From Anomaloglossus baeobatrachus (lineage: Eukaryota > Chordata > Amphibia > Anura > Aromobatidae), in contig NC_134354.1 of NCBI RefSeq assembly GCF_048569485.1, positions 445,576,779 to 445,640,778 on the forward strand: a DNA stretch of 64,000 nt. The letters are read 5' to 3'. A program made the translations under genes and the position numbers. The notes beneath the pieces were generated by a model. The model had not been told where the DNA came from, ran no database searches, and was given only the letters and a program-made list of their open reading frames with translations. Positions 12,205-22,332 of this stretch are shown here, piece after piece (position 1 is the stretch's first letter; each line of letters begins with the position of its first letter).

Positions 12205-12368
12205 TAAAGAAAGAGAGAGAAAAAGAGAGTGAAATAGAGAGAGAGAAGAGAGAGAAGAGAGAGAGAGAAGAGAGAGGGAGAGAGAGAAAAGAGATAGAGA
12301 GGAGAGAGAGAGAGAAGAGCGAGAGAGAAGAGAGAGAGAAGAGAGAGAGGAGAGAGAAGAGAGAGAGG
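12006..12368. repeat. GA-rich polypurine tract
   Basis: About 360 bases of almost uninterrupted purine on the plus strand, built from GAGA and GAAA words. The serine/leucine-rich minus-strand frames across it are translation of the tract, not a protein. Confidence 0.95.
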
Positions 12369-12533
12369 ATAGAGCAACGCAGCCTCATTCCGTGAACTGC
12401 TCCGATTTTAGAGGTGTGTCCCACGGCTCACAGCTGATGTCTGGCTCCTCCCCTCAGTGCATTAAATTATAATTATAAATAAATAATAATTATAATTTAA
12501 AATTCTAAATAAATTAAATTAAATTCTTTACTG

Positions 12534-12608
12534 TGACGGCCGGGACTCAAACTCGTGAAGTAATTCTCCTTAGGCGGCAGCTCTACATATTGAGCCACTG
12601 GCTTTAAT
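12534..12608 (-). repeat. tRNA-like segment, probably SINE head or tRNA relic
   Basis: On the minus strand, TGGCTCAATATGTAGAGC resembles a tRNA D-arm with A box, including a GCTC/GAGC stem. About 40 bases later GAGTTTGAGTCCC resembles a B box. A long AT-rich stretch follows (12457-12530), as in a tRNA-derived SINE tail. I could not pair a convincing acceptor stem, so a functional tRNA gene is unlikely. Confidence 0.4.
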
Positions 12609-12829
12609 GAAAAGCATAGGAAGATTTGGTAATCTTGACCTCTGTATTGCAGAGAGAGAGATCGATCACACGCAGGCACTACTTGAGTGACGTCTCCGGT
12701 GACAGCGTGGCTCACGTCAGTTGCTACGTGGAGCTGATACAGAGCATTCATGTTCTACAGTGCTACCTGTCAGCTTTATGTAGCAGAGCTGAAAGCGTTG
12801 TGTGGATTACTTCGGACATGGATTGTTCT

Positions 12830-13440
12830 TTGGGGATTAATAAAGAGGTAAATGAGGGGTTTTTTTGTCTTTTATTCCAAATAAAGGATTTTTCGTTATG
12901 TGTGTTTATTTACTTTCACTTACACATTAGTCTTGGAAGGTATCTTGGGGAGACGTCTGTCATGATTAACCCCTTATTACCCCAATTGCCACTGCACCAG
13001 GGCAATTTGGGATGAGCCGGGTAGCGTCCCGGGACTGTCGCATCTAATGGATGCGGCAATTCCGGGTGGCTGCTGGCTGATATTGTTAGGGTGGTGGGCT
13101 CCCCATAATGTGGCGCTCCCCATACTGACAATACCAGCCTCCAGCCATGTTGCTTTATCTTGGCTGGTATCAAAATTGGGAAGAACCGCCATTTTTTTTG
13201 TTTATTATTTATTTATTTATTTTACTGCACGATATAGACCCTGTGATTGGTTGCAGTGCGACAGCTGTCACTCCGCGTGGGGGCTGACTGCAACCAATCA
13301 TGGGTTCCGGTGGGCGGGGAAAGCAGGGAATACCAGATTGAATAATGAGCGGCAGCCATTTTCAAAAGAGGAAAAGCTGCCGTAGCTTTGTGACAGCCGT
13401 GCAGCGCCGCACCAGTGATTGGTGAGTAGGAAAGAGAGAG
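12830..13440. repeat. Module M, copy 2, inside element B
   Basis: Shares with the copies near 985, 16593, 41735 and 43800 the ordered blocks TTTATTCCAAATAAAGGATT, TTAACCCCTTATTACCCC, CATCTAATGGATGCGGCAAT, GGGTGGCTGCTG, CTGACAATACCAGCC and a CAACCAATCA-flanked end. The remainder of element B (13441-13661) is GAAC/TCGAAC-rich and leads to the terminal CGCTCATCTCTA. Confidence 0.75.
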
Positions 13441-15365
13441 GGATTGTGCAGGGGACGCAGGATGCATGCAGATATGCAACGTGCGCACATAGCCTTACTG
13501 TGAATAGCCACGCTTTTGGTGATCGAACCGTTATCGAATGGTAACTCGAACTGCCGAACTTGAAGCAAATTGTTCGAGTTCGTCGAACGACTCGAACACT
13601 GCCCAAAATCACTCGAATTTGAAATTGGCGAACGGTTCAAATTGCACATCGCTCATCTCTACTTAGGAGCTATCGCGAGGATGGAGGAGAGAGTGCCAGA
13701 ACATCATGGTACTTGTAGTACCACGGCTCCTATATAGAGTGCTTCACAGAATTTCTATAGCTATGACCGGCCAGACTGGAAGAGGGCGAGAGACAGAGGC
13801 GACCGGTGGAGATGGTGAGACAGAGGAGACATGGCAGCTGGGCGGGGAGCTTAACCGCTTCCACATTTCCCGCGCAGTTGGGGTGCAGAACCCTCGGATC
13901 GGGACACCTTTACGGACTCTAACAAATCTGCAGGGGTTGGGGATTTCATGTCCCATCGCCCACCACCCACTTTCCTGGAGCACAGTGACATATAGGATCC
14001 GAGGTCCGATTTACAGCCAGGCCCCATGGCGAGGACCCGCGTTACCTGCATATGAGACGGGACACTTAACACGGACAACAGAGTCCCCAAGTTGCTTCAG
14101 GCCACGGAAAGCCATCAATTAGCGCAAGGAGGAAGGTCTCACACATTTCCACAGACACTGGTGATTGCCTCCGATTCACCCGAGACCAGCTGGAGTCCAT
14201 CCATGGCGGCGGAAAGCGGCACTTCCAGGGACATTTAAAACGTTTGAGTAAAAAAGAACTTTGAACCGCAACCCCACTCTTGTCCTTGTCATTGCCGGCG
14301 CCACCACCCTGTGCTTCTGTGCCATCAGCCGTTCCCATCGCCCTCATCTTCCCTGGGGCTCGCTCCACCTGTGGGGAGCTGGACAATCTGGGCTGCGTTA
14401 ACATCAGCCCCGGAGGAGAGCAACATCTCGCAGTGGCGGCCGATTCCTGGCCGTGCACAACGGGTGGCGCTGCAAAGCATCCCTCATTCCGATCCAACAC
14501 CACTCCTAGAAGAGGAAAAGTAGCAGGAAGGGTCCACAGTGGAGGAGGCCGGGACCCCCATCGCCATTGCAACCAGTGACTCGCTTCCCAGGGACCATTC
14601 ACCCTCCTTGCATCCCCCTTTACACCTTGCACCAGTCTGTTTGTCCTTTACATGTAGCCGACGGGGCCACGGAGCTGGGTCAGGCCAGTCACAGCAACCC
14701 CACAAAACCACTGGCCGGTGATGAGTAACCTCTGAGGTCCCATGGGGCACTACATTTGGCAGGGTCTCGTGCCCGCAACCGCAGGTACTGCGTGCCATAA
14801 AAACTTTCCACATGGCGGCACAAACCGGATATTGTTGTGTGTGATTAATGGACTGTACAAGAACTGTTGGCCTGCCATTCACCATCTTGGCGCGGGAAAA
14901 GAAGAGGCATGCCATCGTGGGTGAAACCCAAAAAGAGCGCAAAAGCGTGGGTGGAGCCTAAAAAGAGCGCGAAAGACTGGACACTATACTGGAGGGAGTC
15001 ACATAGTGTACAGAACCAGGGGAGACCTTGACCTGTCATCTGGTACCACCAGCAGTGGCTCAGATGGTAGCATGAAAATAAATGTGTTGTAGATAGTTAA
15101 ATAATGCTACAGTATAATGTGCAAAAAAAATGTTTTCCCCCTTGTGCCTGACAAGATGGATATCTGGACCACCGTGATATGTGTAGCCTGGACTGCCTTT
15201 GTAAATAATTAGCACCGGTTTATGGCACCATGGACTCAAGTGATAAAAAGTTTGATTGATGCTTCTAATTTACAGATATAAAGTATTGATATGCTATTTT
15301 GCTCTGCCTTTCATGTAAAGTGTATAAGAATTTATAGAACTGATAGGAGTTATGATGTTTCCAAC

Positions 15366-16342
15366 TGTGACGCCCCAGGGCTGTAGGGTACTTGGTCCCG
15401 GGCGCGTGGTGCGCAGGGGGGAACAGTCGTGGTCGCGGCCAATGCCCGGTTCCGTGACCCTGGGGGTCGGTCCGATAAAATGGGAGAAAAAGAAAAGAAA
15501 AGAGTTTTTTTACTACACCACTTGCGGTGTGCGGCCAGGTTATTGAAGTCACCGCTGCAAGGTCCTGCTGGGGCTGGTGGAGTAATGCAGCTTAGGTGTT
15601 TTGGGCCCTCTGCACAGGGCAAGGTCCCAGCAGTGAATGATTGGTTGGGGTTAAAGTAAGAAACAGTCAATGTATGTCTACGGAGGAGGGAAGGAAACTG
15701 TCCACACCGGTATTGCAGTTTCAACTTGCCTTTTACTTTGGGCTTTGTACCTGGACCCGCTGGTGCCGGTTTCAGGTGTTCCCGCCCCCAATGTTCTCCG
15801 TGCCAGCTGTGACCTGGGGTAGCTGTCCTCCATGCACTCTCATTTGTATTGAGCTTCTAGGGGAGCCATTTTGTTTCAGTCTTGGTCCTATTGCAAGCAG
15901 CCTGGACTATTTAAGGGGCTCAATACCCGGTCCCCTCTTTGCTGCTGATGCTTCAGACTCTTTGGATAGTGAGGGACCCTGGAGATCCCGTCACCTGGCA
16001 GATTTAACAGTTGACCATAAACTGCCCCGCTGTCCTAGGGTCTGCACCCTGCCTCGTGCCGAGTCCTGTGAGCCTAGGTTCCAGACTTCCACAGGCGCCC
16101 CGCAGTTCCTGGAGTATTACACTTTCACAGGCAACCCACGTTTCCTGGAGTCCCGGTTCCTTACTCCACAGTCCCTCTCTCATTTACAACATCCCGTTCA
16201 TACTTTAGGTCTTTACACTTGTCCTTCTTTACTTCACTCCTCACTCCTCTCTCCTTCACCTTCACCTCTCTCTGACTACCTCTCTCTACACTGTGTTTCT
16301 ACGTTCACATTTTGTGGCACCTGATACCTCAGGGGTGCTACA
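15366..16342 (+). mobile_element. Solo LTR with 4-bp target duplication
   Basis: Starts TGTGACGCCCC at 15366 and ends GGGTGCTACA at 16342, flanked by CAAC on both sides (15362-15365 and 16343-16346). A TATTTAAGGGG block near 15908 suggests a promoter in plus orientation. It lies in the internal region of the LTR element 4558-16592 and is younger than it. No internal sequence is present. Confidence 0.85.
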
Positions 16343-16592
16343 CAACGTTCAAGTGATCCTGCCTCCCATAAAGAGAAGAATATTACCTGTTTTTATGTAT
16401 ACAAAAATTGCGGTACACTCTGTATTTTGTTTTGCAGCCCCGGAGTGCTGAGATTCACTGTGGAGAAATGTGGCACCCCTGAGGCTTCAGTCGCCACAGG
16501 GCATTGCATTTTATTTGAAGTGCGATGCTGGGACTCGGGTGATGAAGGAGTTAATCACTGGTGTTGTTTTTCCCTTACAAAACATCTAGCTA

Positions 16593-16932
16593 TTTTTTTT
16601 AAAATTATATACTTAAATATTTTTTAAAACATGGGGTCCCCCACATTTTTGACAACCAGCAATTGTAAAGCAGACAGCTTGGGCCTGGTATTATTAGGCT
16701 GGGAAGGCCCATGGTTATTTGTCCTTTGACAGACTAAAAATAGCAGCACACAGCTGCCTCATAAGTGATGTGTCCATTAGATGCGTAAATTCTGGCACTT
16801 TCCCCTTCTCTTCCTGATTGCCTTGTGGTGCAATTGGGATATTGCTTTGGGGGTTGATGTCAGCTGTGAATTGAAAGCTGGCATCAAGCCCAGTGGTTAG
16901 AAATAGAGAGGCGTCTATCAGACATCCCCATT
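16593..16932. repeat. Module M, copy 3, left part
   Basis: Carries CATGGGGTCCCCCACATTTTT, GTAAAGCAGACAGCTTGG, CCATTAGATGCG and GGCGTCTATCAGACATCCCC, in the same order as at 985-1480. The module continues beyond the solo LTR at 19507-19555 (CCCAGCAAGTG then a CA-rich run). The LTR 16939-19500 was therefore inserted into this repeat. Confidence 0.75.
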
Positions 16933-17168
16933 ACTAACTGTTGTGAATATGTTTTCCAGTTCGGAGCTCCCTCTTGTGGTCAGTGCTGGCAGTGCAGGGT
17001 ATGTGTGGAATGGAAGTGACACATCTGCAGAGGATCGGCAATCAGGGTCTGACTGGGCTATTTAACTTAGTAGCTTTCTCTTGTTACTTGCCACTGGTCA
17101 ATTGCTCCTGTGTGTATAGGACATTCTGCAACCAGCTCTGCTCACTTCCAGAACTTCCCTCAGATAAG

Positions 17169-18823
17169 GCCCGGATGGCATACACCCCAGAGTACTACAG
17201 GAATTGAGTTCTGTGATAGATAGACCATTATTTTTAATCTTCTCAGATTCCTTAATAACAGGGTCGGTACCGCAGGACTGGCGCATAGCAAATGTGGTGC
17301 CAATATTCAAAAAGGGGACAAAAACTGAGCCGGGAAATTATAGGCCGGTAAGTTTAACCTCTACGGTTGGTAAAATCCTTGAGGGTTTCTTGAGAGATGC
17401 TATACTGGAGTATCTCAAGAAAAATAACCTTATGACAGAGTATCAACATGGGTTTATGAGGGATCGATCCTGTCAAACTAATTTGATCAGCTTCTATGAA
17501 GAGGTAAGTTCAAGCCTGGACCAGGGAAATGCAGTGGATGTTGTGTATATGGACTTTTCAAAAGCTTTTGATACGGTGCCACACAAAAGGTTGGTACATA
17601 AAATGAGAATAATGGGGATAGGGGAAAATATGTGTAACTGGGTTAAAAACTGGCTCAGTGATAGGAAACAAAGGGTGGTTATTAATGGTACGTACTCGGA
17701 CTGGGTCTCAGTTCATAGTGGGGTACCACAGGGGTCAGTATTGGGCCCGCTTCTTTTCAACATATTTATAAATGACCTTGTTGGGGGCATGCGGAGTAGA
17801 ATTTCAATATTTTCAGATGATACTAAACTCTGCAGGGTAATCAATACAGAGGAGGATAATTTTATATTACAGGGAGATTTATGTAAATTGGAGGATTGGG
17901 CTGAGAAGTGGCAAATGAAGTTTAATGTAGATAAATGTAAGGTCATGCACTTGGGTAGAGGAAATAACATTTATGATTATGTACTTAATTGTAGAACACT
18001 GGGTAAAACAGACACAGAAAAAGACTTGGGTGTATGGGTGGATGGTAAACTTCACTTTAGTGGACAGTGTCAGGCAGCTGCTGCCAGGGCTAATAAAATA
18101 ATGGGATGTATTAAAAGAGGTATAAGTGTTCATGAAAAAAATATAGTTCTACCCCTGTACAAGTCACTAGTGCGACCGCACGTAGAATACTGTGTACAAT
18201 TCTGGTCACCGATATATAAGAAGGACATAGCTGAACTGGAGAGGGTGCAAAGAAGAGCGACCAAGATTATTAGAGGAATGGGGGGGCTGCAATACGAAGA
18301 CAGGTTATTAAACTTGGGGTTATTTAGTCTGGAAAAACGAAGGCTTAGGGGAGATCTAATCACAATGTATAAATATATGAGGGGACAGTACAGAGACCTT
18401 TCCAAAGATCTATTTACACCTAGGCCTGCGACTGGAACACGGGGGCATCCGCTACGTCTTGAGGAAAGAAGGTTTAATCATAATCACAGACGAGGATTCG
18501 TTACTGTACGAGCAGTGAGACTATGGAATTCTCTGCCGCATGATGTTGTAATGAGTGATTCACTACTAACATTTAAGCAGAGCCTGGATGCCTTTCTTGA
18601 AAAATTTAATATAACCAGTTATGTATATTAGATTTTATGACAGGGTATTGATCCAGGGAACTAGTCTGATTGCCGGATGTGGAGTCAGGAAGGAAATTTT
18701 TTCCCCATTGGAACTTGTTTGCCACATTGGGGTTTTTTGCCTTCCTCTGGATCAACATGTTAGGCTACGGGTTGAACTAGATGGACTTAGAGTCTCCCTT
18801 CAACCTTAAAACTATGATACTAT
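17169..18823 (+). mobile_element. CR1-clade LINE, 5'-truncated, intact 3' end
   Basis: The 3' end has the CR1 hallmark GTTGAACTAGATGGACTTAG, TCTCCCTTCAACC and a terminal run of short ACTATGATA repeats. GATAAG at 17163-17168 and again at 18824-18829 may be a short target duplication. Another copy of the same subfamily tail is at 49459-50035. It inserted into a solo LTR. Confidence 0.93.
17204..18631 (+). pseudogene. CR1 reverse transcriptase, 5'-truncated but open
   Basis: An uninterrupted frame of 475 codons covers the reverse transcriptase and C-terminal region of a CR1 ORF2. Visible motifs are [53 protein letters not shown], then FSDDTKL where most relatives have FADD, and the CR1 signature LVRPHVEYCVQFWSP followed by ERVQRRATKIIRG. 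The C-terminus has RRGFVTVRAVRLWNSLP. The endonuclease half was lost by 5' truncation, so it cannot drive its own mobility. The open frame points to recent insertion. The A-to-S change next to the catalytic DD is unusual. Confidence 0.92.
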
Positions 18824-19555
18824 GATAAGTGGTTTTTTACCTCTGTTATTTGTTGACCACCTTTTGTTGTTGTTCTGCCTTGATACTATTAATGATTCCT
18901 AATTTGTCTGTGTGGAGTTGTGGTGGAATGGATCATTCTCTGCTGCGAGTGTCTGCATACTTAGCTCCATGATTCCGCAAGATTTGTGTTTTGTGATGCT
19001 TGGTATTATTCAGTCCCTCATCTATATTAGTGTTTTTTGGATCCCAGTAACATCTGAGTGCTGGTACAGTGGGGGAGAGGTTTAGTAACCTCAGAATTTT
19101 AAAATATCAGTAGTGCTGGTATTTATTTAGGGTTTTTACGGCTGCAGACAGTTGCTCTTTCCTATCCTTTTCTATAAAGATAGTTTGGGCCTCACCTTTG
19201 CTGAAATCTGTCCTTTCTGGCTTTGTATTGTGTTTTTCTATAACACCGTAGCCTTTACATGTAGGGGGCTATCTATTTATCTTTGGGGACTACTCCGAGG
19301 CAGATTAGCTTTCTTATATTTCTATCTGTGAGATTATTTAGTTCTCCGGCTTTGTCGAGGCATCTAGGTCATCGTAGGCACGCCCCACGGCTACTGTTAG
19401 TTGTGTGTTATTAGGTCTGCAGTCCGTTAAGTTTCCAGCCACTCTGTTACCTTTTGGTATTACGCATTGTTTGATCCTCTCCGGTCCCTGAATCATAACA
19501 ACTAACCCAGCAAGTGTACAGTTAAAAAACACACACACATACACAAGAAAAAAAT

Positions 19556-21646
19556 ATCCAATGCCTTTGGCTGTGATAGAACCCCAAATCATCAGGCTTC
19601 CTCCACCAAACTTGACAGTTCCTTCAATTTCTCGATCTGTTAGCCCTTTTTCCTTTATTTCTTCCAGACACATTTACACCCATCAGAGCCTAGTGTACTG
19701 ACTTTTGTCTCATCGCTCCAAATCACACAATTTCAATCTACCATGGACATTTCCAACGTCCACTTTTCTTATTTGTTTCAAAGCTCGAGCCGACCCTTCT
19801 TATGACAATATTGAAATCAAGCCTTGCTCACCTTTTTGAGGCCACCATTCCAAACTTGTGAAACGTGCGTCACACTGTGTGATCTCACTATTACGAAGCA
19901 TACGAGTCACCTCCATTGCTCTGTTTGTTGCACCAGAACTGAAAGACCGATTTTTTGACTTGACATCAATCTCTTGGCTTTTTAATGGATGGATGGCCTT
20001 CATTTCATATTTTTCCAAGTGTTATGGCACTCACATGATGCAGTTTGGCAATTTTCATGGACGAGAGACCACTATCGATGAGCTGGATGATGCTGTTTCT
20101 CTTTTCTTGGGAACTCTTCTTGATGGCTGCTCCTCTATTCGAACCAGTGACCTTTCACTTGGGAACCAACCTAATACCACACTGAGTTATTGGCAAATGT
20201 TAAAAAAGGTTGGGAATTGTAGTATACAGGAAGAAAAATATTTTTCCACCATTGGGAGCAAAACAGTAACAATGCAGTGACATTGTCGCGGACGGCGGGG
20301 CGCTGCGCTCGCTAACGCTCAGGTCCGGCTCTGCTGCTGCTGCTTGGTGGCTCGAGCTGTGGGCCGGATCCCGGGGACTCAAGCGGCGCTCCTCACCCGT
20401 GAGTGAAAGGGGTGGTTTGTTGGCGTTTGGGATGTCGGTTTGTGACACCACCCACGGTATGTGGTGAAGTTGGGACACCACCGCTGCTCGGTACGGGGAT
20501 CCCGGGAGTGATGACAGGAAGCAGCTGGGATTGTTCTCTCCCCTCCGTGGGTAGGGGGGATTTTGGTGGTCCCGGGGCCCGGTGATGTTGACTGGAAGGT
20601 GGATGGCAGGGTTTGGAGTGGTGTGGGGCCGCGGGGCAGCGCGGTGCCAGACGGCACGGTGGTACTCACTCAGCCAGTAACGTACATGGAGTCTCTGGTA
20701 AGACAGACGGCTGGTTGGACGGGTCCCACAGATGGCTGCGGTGGTCACTCCCGGTAGGTTGGCGGTGACTGTCTCTCCCTGCACCTTGGTTGTGTTTTCG
20801 GCCCTGATGGCTTCCCACCGGTAGCCCACTCCCCAGCGGTGTGTTTGCTAGAGGAGCCCCTTTTGCCCGCAGGCGCTGGCCCTGGGAACCCTATCTGTGG
20901 CGGTAGCTGTATTTACCTTCACGGTTGAGCGGTTGCCTTCAGTCGGGTCTTTACTGCTGGGAAACCCCGGAGGTTCCCATCGCTGATGGATTTGACCGGT
21001 TTTACGGCGACTCCAAGCCTAGTCGGGGTCCGTAGGCCCTGCCGGATGGTGCTGGCTTCTCTTCGCTCCCCGATCCGGTACCGGCAGGCCACCGCCTGTC
21101 CCCGGTCCTTATGGTTGTGCGTCAATCGGCCTCTCCTGCAGACGGTCACCACCGTCTGCCAACTTTGCTCTCAGGTGCCCGGGCCACGTACCCGGACACA
21201 GTCAGTTTGCTCCAGCTCCTCAACTACTACTTCCCTCCTTCACTTTCCCTCACGGAACTTCAACTAACTCCCTTTTCCCGCCTCCAGGGCTGAGAACTCC
21301 TCAGTGGGAGGAGCCAACCGCCTGGCTCCATCCCACCCGGTGTGGACATCAGCCCCTGGAGGGAGGCAACAAGGATTTGTGTGTGACTGATGTGCCTAAC
21401 CGGGGTGTTGTTTTGTGTTGTTGCAGTACCTGTGACGTCCTGGCTTGTCCAGGGCGCCACAACATGACAAGAATCTGTATAACTAATCATATGCTAATTT
21501 TTTGCAAGCAAGTCAAATTTATGTATGAAATAGCTAAGATGATTGTTTATAAAATGAACGTAGTTTTACATTAAAAGCTGTAGTGGTGAGATATGAAGCC
21601 TGAAAGTCAAACGTTCAAAACATTATTACCCGTTTGCTCGTCAGTG
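19556..21646 (-). mobile_element. Tc1-like transposon, truncated, split by a solo LTR
   Basis: The transposase is on the minus strand. The central part reads DREIEGTVKFGGGSLMIWG (about 19560-19640), and a helix-turn-helix region lies further upstream at 19800-20018. The right terminal repeat (20255-21646 without the LTR) matches that of the remnant ending at 4176, including CAGTAACAATGCAGTGACAT and the closing CGTCAGTG next to TA. The left end and the transposase C-terminus are missing, and frames are broken. A solo LTR (20284-21461) lies within the terminal repeat. Confidence 0.8.
20284..21461 (-). mobile_element. Solo LTR, family shared with 28791-29985
   Basis: Termini TGTCGCGG and GGCGCCACA, flanked by ACAT on both sides. 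The same family recurs at 28791-29985 with many shared blocks (GGATCCCGGGGACTCAAG, CCCCTTTTGCCC, AGGCGCTGGCCCTGGGA, GTCCAGGGCG). Read on the minus strand it starts TGTGGCGCCC, like two other LTRs in this window, so minus orientation is likely. No internal region is present. Confidence 0.85.
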
Positions 21647-21648
21647 TA

Positions 21649-22067
21649 CTTTATGATCCCCATATAGCACCCTATATTCATTATGAGCCCGTACACATCT
21701 GAAAAAACACCCCACCACATACTTACCTTGCTCCTGGTTCCCTGGCATTCTGCTGCACTGTCCCTCCGCACAGCAGACGCATTGATGTTAAGTCAACATG
21801 TCTACTGTCTCACACGCTGATTGGTGGAAGAAGGAGCTCACAGCCATTCCTCCACCCCTGTATTCACCGCTATCTTCATCCCGAGGATGCAGATAGCAGT
21901 AAAATTAGATGGAGGGCAGCAGTGCTGGAGGACATGGTGTGGCCCACGGTCCACTATTTTCAGCCCTTCGCTGTCTCAGTGCACACTTTGCCCAGACCTG
22001 CCAAACCTTACTCTAGACAAGGGATACATCAGAATCTAGAATCAGGGAAGCAATAGCAAGTATATAT
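21649..22067. other. No gene seen; 3' flank of the uroplakin-3-like gene
   Basis: Apparently single-copy sequence between the Tc1 end and the polyadenylation signal of the minus-strand gene. No transposon ends or open frames of note. Confidence 0.4.
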
Positions 22068-22073
22068 TTTATT
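22068..22073 (-). promoter_or_regulatory. Polyadenylation signal AATAAA
   Basis: AATAAA on the minus strand, 84 bases downstream of the TGA stop of the uroplakin-3-like gene, in AT-rich sequence. The position fits a short 3' untranslated region. Confidence 0.6.
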
Positions 22074-22157
22074 ATATTTACTCTTATTGAATTGTTATAT
22101 TATGTACAGGCATAGATGAAAAATATTGCAATGGATATTCATAAAAAAACAAACAAT

Positions 22158-22332
22158 TCATTTAAACACTGTGTACACTGTGGTTCTGTTTTGTTGAGCC
22201 TGGATCCATTTTGAGTGAGTCAGATATATACTGTGTGGGCGATATGGAGGGATATTGTAGTCATCCAAATCAAGTTCTTCTTTCACCAGGAATCCTTCAT
22301 TATCAATAGTGCGACACCAGCAAATGTCTTTG
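22158..22332 (-). CDS. Uroplakin-3-like last exon, cytoplasmic tail
   Basis: 175 bp of coding sequence after the acceptor TTTTATTTACAG, ending in TGA at 22158-22160. Encodes KDICWCRTIDNEGFLVKEEL then DLDDYNIPPYRPHSIYLTH and ends TVYTVFK. The two Cys near the membrane could be palmitoylated, and several Tyr lie in acidic or proline-rich surroundings (inference). About 18.8 kb from the previous exon, the distance being mostly transposons. Confidence 0.82.

Larger units (their letters stand above)
4908..13661. mobile_element. hAT-like non-autonomous element B
   Basis: It begins TAGTGTTGGGC at 4908 and ends CGCTCATCTCTA at 13661, a diverged inverted pair of the hAT ends seen elsewhere here. The flanks TTAAGGAG and CTTAGGAG agree at 6 of 8 bases, as expected for an eroded 8-bp hAT target duplication. 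Near both ends are GTTCG/CGAAC-rich subterminal repeats. The interior holds no transposase. It carries later insertions (solo LTR 5191-6350, L2 8618-11957), a minisatellite, a polypurine tract and a copy of module M. Calling this one element rests on the matching ends and flanks. Confidence 0.6.
4558..16592 (+). mobile_element. LTR retrotransposon, internally reduced, heavily nested
   Basis: The first LTR starts TGTGGCGCCC at 4558, is interrupted by the hAT-like element 4908-13661, resumes at 13662 and ends GGCACTACA at 14754, leaving about 1.44 kb of LTR. It is followed by a primer-site-like TTTGGCAGGG. A second copy of the LTR start, in the same orientation, begins at 16469 after a short purine tract and is cut short near 16592. 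The internal region is far too short for gag and pol, so this is a non-autonomous or internally deleted fossil. A later solo LTR (15366-16342) sits inside it. It is old enough to have collected two nested insertions. Family is not determined. Confidence 0.65.
16939..19500. mobile_element. Solo LTR with 6-bp target duplication, split by a CR1
   Basis: Begins TGTTGTGAATATG and ends CTGAATCATAACA, with perfect 6-bp flanks ACTAAC (16933-16938 and 19501-19506). Removing the CR1 at 17169-18823 leaves an LTR of about 0.9 kb. No gag or pol is present. A 6-bp duplication occurs in some endogenous retrovirus classes, but the family cannot be named from the LTR alone. It is older than the CR1 that split it. 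Confidence 0.8.

Noticed and set aside
11960-12424. 154-residue minus-strand Ser/Leu/Phe-rich protein
   Set aside because: It is the translation of the polypurine tract and has no start context or domain.
13706-14942. Several overlapping 100-190 residue frames on both strands
   Set aside because: They fall in the GC-rich second part of an LTR; no domain, no splice structure, and several frames are open at once because of base composition.
15641-16324. 227-residue plus-strand frame
   Set aside because: It lies within the solo LTR 15366-16342, has no start context or domain, and LTRs of this kind often have long chance frames.
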